From Anaerolineae bacterium (GTDB taxonomy: Bacteria; Chloroflexota; Anaerolineae; B4-G1; SLSP01): a DNA stretch of 5,462 nucleotides. The stretch spans positions 1 through 5,462 of the forward strand of contig JAFGSL010000501.1 of the NCBI GenBank assembly GCA_016934645.1, written 5' to 3'. Of this stretch, positions 1-5,462 are shown piece after piece. Below the pieces are notes generated by a model. It was not told the origin of the DNA. It searched no databases and saw only the letters and a program-made list of their open reading frames with translations. The number at the start of each line of letters is the position of its first letter. Position 1 is the first letter of the stretch. The position numbers were made by a program, and so were the translations under genes.

Positions 1-210
1 GGGGTTGTGTTCAACACGTCTCAAATTCTGCCAGTTAAGGTACTGTTTACCCTCCCAAGAGGGTCTTGACTTTTACCGCACTCTTTTAGTTGTGATCGTG
101 GGCATCCACTAAACAGCCGTTGACGCCTTTTATTGACCCGGATGTATTTTGCTAAACTGCCTACCACACGCCGTAAACCACCCCCTTATGAAGCAACTTC
201 TTCTGTGGGA
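1..210. other. Non-coding stretch downstream of the giant gene
   Basis: No convincing gene is seen here. Both strands are broken by stops; the longest edge-open plus-strand frame runs only to a TAA near 109 and has an unlikely composition. A small 6-bp hairpin with a 4-nt loop is present at 49-64 (ACCCTC/GAGGGT). The stretch is more AT-rich than the coding part. Confidence 0.6.
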
Positions 211-246
211 GATTTTATGGCGAGGTAAAAACCTCGCCATAAAATC
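211..246. terminator. Perfect 16-bp palindrome after the giant gene, probable transcript-end stem-loop
   Basis: Positions 211-226 (GATTTTATGGCGAGGT) and 231-246 are perfect reverse complements around a 4-nt loop (AAAA on the plus strand, UUUU on the minus strand). The structure begins 11 bases beyond the stop codon of the minus-strand gene. Adjacent GG/CC (208-209 and 247-248) could extend the stem past one bulged A. The GC-rich core near the loop with AT-rich outer pairs resembles a terminator, but no U-tract follows in either direction, so it may instead protect the 3' end or be a dispersed palindromic repeat. Confidence 0.6.
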
Positions 247-257
247 CCTGTTAACTA

Positions 258-3200
258 TTACATATTCCGCAACACCAGTGGCAGGTAGATGAAGTAATCC
301 ACCTCCGCACTTACTGAGAGGCTGTACGTTCCCATCACTGGACTACCAAGGCCGTTATCTGCCGTAACAGTGATGTATTTCGTTCCTTCCAACGCCCAGG
401 TGAATGCCTGATCGTTGCTTGGGCCAGCGGCGACGATGCGCTGCGTCTGATCGGTGGCTCGCCAGGTGTAGGTAATAGGCAACGTCGCCGTGATCGGGAG
501 GACGTCGGCGCTGAAGGTATACGCCTGGTTGATCATGTAGGCCCCCACCCCCGGCGGCGTGATGCTGACGCTTTCCGGCGCGGTAAGGGGTTGCGGTTCA
601 AACAACATCGAAAGACCGCTGCTCGTTCCCGCTTCAAAGTATTGGAGCACACCGTAGTCGCGAGTAGTGCTTTGCGTGCGCAGGCCCTCGCCGTCCTCCA
701 ACTCGGCAGGCAGTGTGAAAGTCCAGTTACCATTGAGGTTAGCAAACGCCGCACCCAGGTAGACCAATGCCTCGGTGGTCGGATCATCGTCGTCGCGATA
801 AACATCCACCCGGCAGTAAGAGCACGGATCGTCGGCCATGCCGGTTACGTTGACGCCGTTGATGCGCGTTACCAGCGCCGGAGCAAAGAGCTTGAGCACA
901 TCGGGCACGGCGTCGCCAAACTCAATGGCGGACACGGTGTTGGAGATAACGTTGCCCTGCATCATCGTAGCGTTGATGAAGATCACACTCCCGTTGACGA
1001 AGAAACCATTCAAAACAGCGTTAACGACGGTGTTGGAAAGGATTTGCGTGTAGCGCGTGCCGACGTCCAGCGCGCTGCCGCACGTCCACAGCGGCGCGCC
1101 ATCCACCGCCAGGCCGATGACGTTCCCCTCAACAAGGTTATCCTGCCCGGTGGGAATCCAGATAGCGTCAGGCGGAGTGGTTGTAGCGCTACCATAAATG
1201 AGCAGACCGGCGATGGTATTGTCAAGGATGCGATTGCGAACTCCACTTATCTTGATGCCGCCGCCGCCGAACCAATTGTCGCTCGGCACGGCTGGCTTGC
1301 ACAAATTCGTCGCGGTGATCGGTGTGGAGATTGTGCCATCGGCGAGCAAGCCGACCGTGTTGCCTTCGATCAGGTTGTCATCACTGCTGAATTTAATGGC
1401 TTCGGTGCGCGCGCCAGCGAGTTTGTTATTCCGCACCACATTGTTATTGCCCGCGCTGTTGCCATTGATCAGAGCGTGATTGTTGTAGGAAGGATTATTG
1501 TTGTGGAAGTAAATCGCCATTCCAGCATCGTTCAGGCCAAGCCAGTTCCCTTCGATAATGTTACGACTGCCCGTCATGGTCAACTCGACGTTTTGGAAGG
1601 CCAATCCGCGCACCAGATACGCACCATCGGTCTGATATTCTCCTAACCGCAAGCTGCTGAATTGGGTTGAGCCATCGCCGCTGCGGAACAGAACAATCTT
1701 CGGGCCATCATCGCGTCCATCAGGCTGAGTGCTGCCGTCGATCATCACCTGCCCCCCTCTGACAACCGGGAGATTGGTGGCGCTGAGCGTGATTTTCCAG
1801 AATCCTGCGGCGTTGTAACCCGCATCGCTCGTAGGGATGTCGAAGGCAATCAACACCGGACGCAGCGCAGCAGCGAGTGCGTTCGCCTGGACGATGGCGC
1901 GCCGTAGCGTACACTGGTCAGGGGGAGCGGCAGCGCACGTCGTAGGTGAAGTCGTTGGGTCGCCTGTATTCGTCACAGTGATGACGGTGACGTAACTCGC
2001 GGGTAGTTCCGGCGGCGCCGCATATGCAACCTCCGGGATGACCGGAGGCGTAGGGAAGACCGGATCGGGCGGCGGAGGCGGCAGTGTCGCCCCGGTGCGG
2101 CTATAGACCTCGGTTGAAACGCGCGAGGTCGAGGGGCCGTCGAAGTTGGCGATGATGCCGTAGTTGAAGGCCGTGCTCGCCGTGCGCAGACCCTCGTCAT
2201 ACCCCAGTTCAAAGGGCAACGTGGTCTGCCAGATGCCGTCCACGTCGGATTGCACCAGAACCAGGGACTCGAAGGTTTCCGCCAGCGGATCCAGATCGTC
2301 CAGGAACAACTCCACCTGGCAGTAAGGACAGGGCGCGTCGGGATGCGACGCGCCCTGAACGGTGGTGCTGCCGCCAGCCACGTTGATACTGAGGACAACC
2401 GATGGTGTGAAAATGCTGCGCGCTTTGGGAACCTGGTCGCCAAACTCCATGTAATTCGGCGCAGTGCTGTCCCAGGAGAGATTGCCCTGGTAGTACAGCG
2501 CATTGATCGACATTTGCGTGCCGTTCATGCGGTATGGCTCCAGCGCCGTGCGCACGACGGTGTTGGAGAGGACGCGCGTGAAGCCGGCATCCACCACCAG
2601 GCCACGCCCGCAAGAACCGACCTCGCTGCCCAACGCATCCACGCCGATGATGTTCTCCTGGATCAGATGATCGTCACCGGTAACGCTCAGTGCATCGTCA
2701 GGCGTATCGGTCGGGGAGTCACTGATCCACAGCAGGCCAGCAATGCGGTTGCCGATGACCTGGTTGCGCTTGCCGCCGATCTCCACGCCCCCACCGCCGA
2801 ACCAGTTGAAGTAGCGGGCGTTGGGACGGCACCAGCGGTTCCAGGTCACTTCCGGCACAGTCCCATCGGCGCGCGTGCCTACGGTATTGTTCAGGATGTA
2901 GCTGTCGTTGCTTTCGATGTTCAATGCTGTGCTCTTGAAACCCGCCAGGATGTTGTTCTGAATCAGCGTATTGGTCGCTGCGCTGGCAGCCGTGATACCG
3001 CTTTGTCCACTGCCATCCTCCGGCTTCTCGACGTTCTTAAGGTAAACCTCCTGCCCATCGCTGGTCAGGCCAAACCAGTTACCTTCGACGATGTTATGCC
3101 CGTGATTGAGTTCCAAGACCATCCGCAAGTCCTGGAACGCCAAATTACGAATAACATTGTACTCGCCGTTGACAACCAGGCCATGACCGGTCAGTTCACG

Positions 3201-5369
3201 GTTAGCCGGGCCGCGGATGATGATCTTCGGGCCGACAGTGCGCCCACCGGGCTGCGAGTCGCCATCGATGATGACCTGTCCAGCCTTATTAGCATCTTCG
3301 ACACCGAGCATGGGCAGCGCATCGCTATTAAGCGTGTCTGTGATCTGAATGACCCACACGTTCAGGCCCGCATCATAGCCAGGATCGCTAGTAGGGATGT
3401 TGAAGCGAATCTCCACCGGGCGTATAGCGGGGTGTACTGCGATTACGCTCTGGGCCTCTTCGATGGCCTGCCGCAGCGTACAGGGCAAACGGTTAGTCTT
3501 GCCGACGACGCCGGGATAAGCAGCGTTGTAGCAGACGTACACCTGGCTGTCATCTGGGTCGGCGGTGGTGGTGACGGTGATGACGAGGTTGGGAGCACCG
3601 GGTGCGGTCGGTTGCGCCGTATACGTCGGCCAGATCACCGGCAACGGCAATTCCGGGACAAGCGGAAGGGGTTCCTCCGGCTCGGGCGCACCGATCTGCG
3701 TGTAGATCTCAGAAATCTTGGTCGTTGTGCCCGCGCTGTAGGTGATCGTGCCGCTGGCATTGTGGATTTGCCCATCGGCGACGGTGGTGCTGGCGGTGCG
3801 CAGGCCCTCGGTGAGGGCCAGCGTGCGGCTCAGCGTGAAGGTCCAGTTGCCGCTGCCGTCGGCGGTCGTCGTCCCTAGCGATTCCAACGTCTCGGTGACG
3901 GTGTCGTGGTGGTCTAGGAAGACCTCGACCACACAATCCTCGCACAGACTATCCACGCCACTCGTGCCGGTGACGTTCATCCCGTCAATGTCGGTGATCG
4001 CCGCCGGGTTGAACAGGCGCAACGCAGCCGGGACGGCGGGGCTGAAGTCGAACGCCTGAATCTGGCTATCGAGGATCACGTTTCCCTGCACGGTCACAGC
4101 GTCGAGATCGTAGCCAAGTGGACCACCGGCAACGAGAATACCAGCCGCCCCGTGCGCGCCGACGACCAAGTTATCACGTACGTCAATAAAATGCGCCCCA
4201 CCGGCTCCGCCGGCGTCAATGCCCTCGCCGCATGTCCCAAAGGGAACGCCGTCGCTCGTCAGGCCAATGATGTTGTCATGCACCTCGTGATCCCAGCCAC
4301 TGACGGAGATCGCGTCATCGGGCGTATAGAGTGGGTTGTCGCTGAACCACAGCAAGCCAACAACGCGGTTGTAGGCCACCAGGTTGGCTTCACCAGAAAT
4401 TTCGATGCCCGCGCCGGCGAACCAGTTGTAATAGCGGGCGTTGGGCTTGCATTTGCGGTCATCGCGCACCTCCGGCACAGTTCCGTCAACGCGCGTCCCC
4501 ACCGTATTGCTGAGGATATGGCTATTGTCGCCGCCTACGTCGATGGCACTTCCCCGATAACCCAATAGGTGGTTGTTTTGAATCAGGTTATTGCTGGCAT
4601 TTTCGGCCAGGATAATGCCGCTCTGCCCACTACCATCTTCCTGCGCATCCTCCTTGTACAGGTGAACGCCATCGCCGTCGGTCGTCAGCCCAAACCAGTT
4701 GTCAGTGATGATATTATCGCCGCCATTCATCTGAAGACCCAGACGAAACTTTTGAAAGATCAGGCCCCGAATGATATTCTCATGGCCGTTGACGACCAGT
4801 ATATGTCCCTCAGTGGGATTTTGTTGCGGACCGCGGACAACAATGCGGGGTTGATCAGACCGGATACCATCATAGTCGGGCTGGCTCCATCCATCAATCA
4901 TCACCTGTCCGCTCTTGTTAAAGTCGGTGCTGCCGAGGGTAGGCAGGGGGTTCGTTTCCAACGTCTCGGTGATCTGGATGACCCAAACGCCCATAACAGC
5001 GTCGTATTGCGTATCAGTGACGGGAATGTCGAATTTGATCAAGATAGGGCGAGTGTTGGGGTCATCATCCATCAGTGCATCCGCCTCCACCAAGGCTCGA
5101 CGCAGCGTACAAGGGGAGAGCGGGGGCTTGGTCGGCACACCGTAACAAGAATACCCCGCACTATCATCAGGATCGGCAGCACTGGTAACGGTAATGATAG
5201 TGGTAGGCGTAAAGGGAATATCAGCACTGAGAGTACGGGGGGTAAGGGCGCTACTACCACGCCCGGCGGAATACCCCGCCGTCGTAGGGGACGCCATAGC
5301 CAGGACCCCACCGGTCAGCAACAACGCGCCCAACAAAGACAAAACAATCATCCACAATCTTCGGTACAT
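258..5369 (-). CDS. Giant secreted protein with three CSLREA/beta-helix/Ig-like modules
   Basis: This 1703-residue protein is probably exported and held at or released from the cell surface; its ligand or substrate is unknown. It starts with a signal peptide (RR at 3-4, hydrophobic 5-24, AMA|S cleavage near 26). Three homologous modules follow (about 56-593, 594-1125, 1126-1596), each with a CSLREA-like motif (CTLRRA at 87-92, CTLRQA at 630-635, CTLRRA at 1153-1158), a right-handed parallel beta-helix with NxI, GN and IG/VGT..DG turns, and an Ig-like part ending in GNWTFTL/GIWQTTL. The end is a PKD/Ig-like domain and a YFIYLPLVLRNM tail typical of Chloroflexota secreted proteins. The ATG at 5369 is chosen because AAGGAG lies 8 nt upstream and the signal peptide begins directly there; Met7 would lose the basic n-region. 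There are exactly 18 cysteines, six per module. I see no lyase or hydrolase catalytic signature. An adhesin, a carbohydrate-binding scaffold or a divergent beta-helix enzyme are all possible. The reading frame is intact, and no partner gene is in the window. Confidence 0.93.
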   Translation of the reverse strand: MYRRLWMIVLSLLGALLLTGGVLAMASPTTAGYSAGRGSSALTPRTLSADIPFTPTTIITVTSAADPDDSAGYSCYGVPTKPPLSPCTLRRALVEADALMDDDPNTRPILIKFDIPVTDTQYDAVMGVWVIQITETLETNPLPTLGSTDFNKSGQVMIDGWSQPDYDGIRSDQPRIVVRGPQQNPTEGHILVVNGHENIIRGLIFQKFRLGLQMNGGDNIITDNWFGLTTDGDGVHLYKEDAQEDGSGQSGIILAENASNNLIQNNHLLGYRGSAIDVGGDNSHILSNTVGTRVDGTVPEVRDDRKCKPNARYYNWFAGAGIEISGEANLVAYNRVVGLLWFSDNPLYTPDDAISVSGWDHEVHDNIIGLTSDGVPFGTCGEGIDAGGAGGAHFIDVRDNLVVGAHGAAGILVAGGPLGYDLDAVTVQGNVILDSQIQAFDFSPAVPAALRLFNPAAITDIDGMNVTGTSGVDSLCEDCVVEVFLDHHDTVTETLESLGTTTADGSGNWTFTLSRTLALTEGLRTASTTVADGQIHNASGTITYSAGTTTKISEIYTQIGAPEPEEPLPLVPELPLPVIWPTYTAQPTAPGAPNLVITVTTTADPDDSQVYVCYNAAYPGVVGKTNRLPCTLRQAIEEAQSVIAVHPAIRPVEIRFNIPTSDPGYDAGLNVWVIQITDTLNSDALPMLGVEDANKAGQVIIDGDSQPGGRTVGPKIIIRGPANRELTGHGLVVNGEYNVIRNLAFQDLRMVLELNHGHNIVEGNWFGLTSDGQEVYLKNVEKPEDGSGQSGITAASAATNTLIQNNILAGFKSTALNIESNDSYILNNTVGTRADGTVPEVTWNRWCRPNARYFNWFGGGGVEIGGKRNQVIGNRIAGLLWISDSPTDTPDDALSVTGDDHLIQENIIGVDALGSEVGSCGRGLVVDAGFTRVLSNTVVRTALEPYRMNGTQMSINALYYQGNLSWDSTAPNYMEFGDQVPKARSIFTPSVVLSINVAGGSTTVQGASHPDAPCPYCQVELFLDDLDPLAETFESLVLVQSDVDGIWQTTLPFELGYDEGLRTASTAFNYGIIANFDGPSTSRVSTEVYSRTGATLPPPPPDPVFPTPPVIPEVAYAAPPELPASYVTVITVTNTGDPTTSPTTCAAAPPDQCTLRRAIVQANALAAALRPVLIAFDIPTSDAGYNAAGFWKITLSATNLPVVRGGQVMIDGSTQPDGRDDGPKIVLFRSGDGSTQFSSLRLGEYQTDGAYLVRGLAFQNVELTMTGSRNIIEGNWLGLNDAGMAIYFHNNNPSYNNHALINGNSAGNNNVVRNNKLAGARTEAIKFSSDDNLIEGNTVGLLADGTISTPITATNLCKPAVPSDNWFGGGGIKISGVRNRILDNTIAGLLIYGSATTTPPDAIWIPTGQDNLVEGNVIGLAVDGAPLWTCGSALDVGTRYTQILSNTVVNAVLNGFFVNGSVIFINATMMQGNVISNTVSAIEFGDAVPDVLKLFAPALVTRINGVNVTGMADDPCSYCRVDVYRDDDDPTTEALVYLGAAFANLNGNWTFTLPAELEDGEGLRTQSTTRDYGVLQYFEAGTSSGLSMLFEPQPLTAPESVSITPPGVGAYMINQAYTFSADVLPITATLPITYTWRATDQTQRIVAAGPSNDQAFTWALEGTKYITVTADNGLGSPVMGTYSLSVSAEVDYFIYLPLVLRNM
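261..302 (-). other. C-terminal YLPLVLRN-type tail (residues 1690-1703)
   Basis: The last residues are VDYFIYLPLVLRNM, a hydrophobic stretch with a conserved-looking YLPLVLRN and a single basic residue near the end. I recall very similar tails (YLPLV followed by a basic residue) at the end of many unrelated secreted proteins of Chloroflexota, which suggests a sorting or anchoring signal. It is not LPXTG and is shorter than PEP-CTERM-type signals. The role as a signal is inference; the sequence itself is clear. Confidence 0.6.
306..581 (-). other. C-terminal PKD/Ig-like domain (residues 1597-1688)
   Basis: About 90 residues of beta-sandwich-like sequence without cysteine. It reads SVSITPP, AYTFSADV, then TATLPITYTW, AFTWALEGTKYITVTADNG and TYSLSVSA. 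The YTW core strand and the GTKYITVTADNG strand-turn are the usual landmarks of PKD/SWM-type domains found near the C-terminus of Chloroflexota secreted proteins. The likely role is a stiff spacer that presents the three modules away from the surface. The family call is from pattern recognition only. Confidence 0.7.
582..1994 (-). repeat. Module 3 (residues 1126-1596): shorter, diverged third copy
   Basis: This module has YVTVITVT, Cys1145...Cys1153-TLRRAIVQANAL, GQVMIDG (1206-1212), beta-helix coils with NIIEGNWLG, NNVVRNN and GNTVG, Cys1357 with NWFGGGG (1365-1371), Cys1430, Cys1516-x-x-Cys1519, GNWTFTL (1547-1553) and EGLRTQS (1561-1567). It is about 60 residues shorter than the others. 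The first Cys pair is spaced by 8 residues rather than 12 or 17, the first strand-loop region is trimmed, and the DGSGQSGI segment is replaced by an Asn-rich stretch (1290-1310). All six cysteines are retained. It has either diverged longer or under looser constraint than modules 1 and 2. Confidence 0.82.
1995..3590 (-). repeat. Module 2 (residues 594-1125): second copy of the repeat module
   Basis: This copy has the same order as module 1: NLVITVT, ADPDDS, Cys613...Cys630-TLRQAI, GQVIIDG (697-703), GHGLVVNG (728-735), beta-helix coils with NIVEGNWFG, NTLIQNN and NNTVGTRADGT. The Cys847/NWFGGGG (855-861) cassette and the Cys920 loop follow, then the Ig-like part with Cys1014-x-x-Cys1017 and EGLRTAS (1059-1065). 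It ends in a proline-rich linker with five consecutive prolines (1097-1101). It is closest to module 1, sharing the DGSGQSGI segment (785-792; 245-252 in module 1) and LLW(F/I)SD. DNA identity also persists: the 14-base run tagcgggcgttggg recurs at 2812-2825 and 4432-4445, exactly 1620 bases apart. Confidence 0.85.
3591..5204 (-). repeat. Module 1 (residues 56-593): CSLREA motif, beta-helix, Ig-like, Pro-rich linker
   Basis: The module opens with the strand TTIITVT, an acidic ADPDDS loop and Cys75...Cys87-TLRRALVEADAL, a CSLREA-type motif. It continues with GQVMIDG (154-160), a strand RIVVRG (175-180), and beta-helix coils from about 188 to 445 with NIIRGLIF, NIITDNWFG, NLIQNN and SNTVGTRVDGT. 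A cassette around Cys307 and NWFAGAG (315-321) and a second loop at Cys380 interrupt the helix. An Ig-like part with Cys476-x-x-Cys479 and GNWTFTL (507-513) follows, then EGLRTAS (521-527) and a Pro/Leu/Glu-rich linker (561-593). Module 2 matches it at a constant offset of 540 residues from about 224 to 380, so the two are close tandem duplicates. Confidence 0.85.
5292..5369 (-). other. Sec-type signal peptide (residues 1-26)
   Basis: Residues 1-26 have a short basic n-region (Arg3, Arg4), a long hydrophobic core rich in Leu, Val, Ile and Gly, and an Ala-x-Ala site (A24-M25-A26) before Ser27. The following 25-30 residues are Ser/Thr/Gly/Pro-rich, as expected for a disordered spacer before the first folded module. 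There is no lipobox cysteine, so it is not a lipoprotein. The RR pair is not followed by the full twin-arginine consensus, so Sec export is more likely than Tat. Confidence 0.85.
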
Positions 5370-5377
5370 CTCAGTTA

Positions 5378-5383
5378 CTCCTT
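5378..5383 (-). promoter_or_regulatory. Shine-Dalgarno site of the giant gene
   Basis: On the minus strand AAGGAG lies 8 nt before the ATG at 5369. It is a strong match to the anti-Shine-Dalgarno sequence at good spacing and decides the start codon. Confidence 0.85.
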
Positions 5384-5411
5384 GTATAAAATATAGTCAT
5401 ATAGTGGTCAA
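5383..5411 (-). promoter_or_regulatory. Possible sigma70-like promoter, doubtful
   Basis: On the minus strand TTGACC (5406-5411) is followed after exactly 17 nt by TATACA (5383-5388), inside an AT-rich stretch. However, the -10 box would touch the AAGGAG site, and transcription would start after it, removing the ribosome binding site. Either the -10 lies a little upstream (TATATT within the same AT-rich block, without a good -35) or the real promoter is outside the window. The low confidence reflects this conflict. Confidence 0.22.
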
Positions 5412-5434
5412 ATTGGGTGTTCCGACGACAATAG

Positions 5435-5461
5435 CAGCAACTCAGAAGGTCTGAGCCGCTG
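5435..5461 (-). other. Stem-loop upstream of the giant gene
   Basis: Read as minus-strand RNA, the arms CAGCGGCUCAGA and UCUGAGUUGCUG form a 12-bp stem with a 3-nt loop (CCU), with two G-U pairs in the middle. On the plus strand the same positions give two A-C mismatches, so the structure favours minus-strand RNA. No U-tract follows, so it is not a standard intrinsic terminator. It could end the previous transcript or sit in the 5' leader; the window stops too close to decide. Confidence 0.4.
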
Positions 5462-5462
5462 A

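Noticed and set aside
120..158. TTGACG/TTGACC boxes on the plus strand near TATTTT and TAAACT, as a possible promoter
   Set aside because: Spacings (19 or 14 nt) and -10 matches are poor, and no plus-strand gene follows.
591..1646. A 351-codon plus-strand open frame opposite module 3
   Set aside because: It is in the same codon-aligned antisense register as the frame at 2250-3878, with composition rich in Arg, Ala and Val and no domain or ribosome binding site. It is a shadow.
1995..2084. LPXTG-type sortase signal in the proline-rich stretches
   Set aside because: These linkers are internal, contain no LPXTG, and the C-terminus lacks the motif as well.
2250..3878. A 542-codon open frame on the plus strand opposite modules 1 and 2
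   Set aside because: It uses the same triplet boundaries as the giant gene on the other strand, so its stops would correspond only to TTA, CTA and TCA sense codons, which are rarely used here. It has no family signature, while the minus frame has clear motifs throughout.
582..5204. Periodic DNA repeats that could suggest a CRISPR-like or minisatellite array
   Set aside because: The period is about 1.5-1.6 kb, in frame, and explained by duplicated protein modules; there are no short repeat-spacer units.
4569..5396. A 275-codon plus-strand open frame opposite module 1
   Set aside because: It lies in the same antisense register; its C-terminal part is low-complexity Arg/Gln/Gly and it has no recognisable motif.
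5371..5460. A minus-strand frame open from the window edge to a TGA one base before the ATG, which might be the tail of a coupled upstream gene
   Set aside because: It is only 29 codons, with unusual composition (three cysteines in four residues) and an AT-rich end that looks like a leader region. An open run of this length can occur by chance.

Overview
The window is dominated by one very large gene on the minus strand (258-5369, 1703 codons). It encodes a secreted, repetitive surface-type protein. The only other sequence is about 257 bases downstream of it and about 93 bases upstream of it. No RNA gene, mobile element, CRISPR array or second convincing gene is visible.

Organism: a bacterium of moderately high GC content, most likely Chloroflexota (Anaerolineae/Caldilineae-like). 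This rests on the last residues of the protein (a hydrophobic YLPLVLRN-type end preceded by a PKD/Ig-like domain rich in TxTATLPITYTW- and TVTADNG-type wording) and on CSLREA-type modules followed by parallel beta-helix repeats. I know this combination from secreted proteins of that phylum. The assignment is from memory of families, not from a search.

Layout, in the direction of the gene (right to left): a 12-bp stem-loop at the right edge (5435-5461); a strong Shine-Dalgarno site (5378-5383) 8 nt before the ATG; a signal peptide (residues 1-26); three tandem modules of about 470-540 residues each (56-593, 594-1125, 1126-1596) joined by proline-rich linkers; a PKD/Ig-like domain (about 1597-1688); and a short C-terminal tail (1690-1703). 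A perfect 16-bp palindrome with a 4-nt loop (211-246) lies 11 bases after the stop codon.

Each module has the same internal order: an ITVT strand, a CSLREA-like motif (CTLR[RQ]A), a GQVMIDG strand, a right-handed beta-helix with NxI/GN-type turns, a conserved Cys...NWFxGxG cassette, an Ig-like strand set with a CxxC motif and a GNWTFTL strand, then EGLRT[AQ]S. All 18 cysteines of the protein fall at six equivalent positions per module and none lies elsewhere. This is the most notable feature of the window. I see no catalytic signature, so a structural, adhesive or glycan-binding role is the reasonable but unproven inference.
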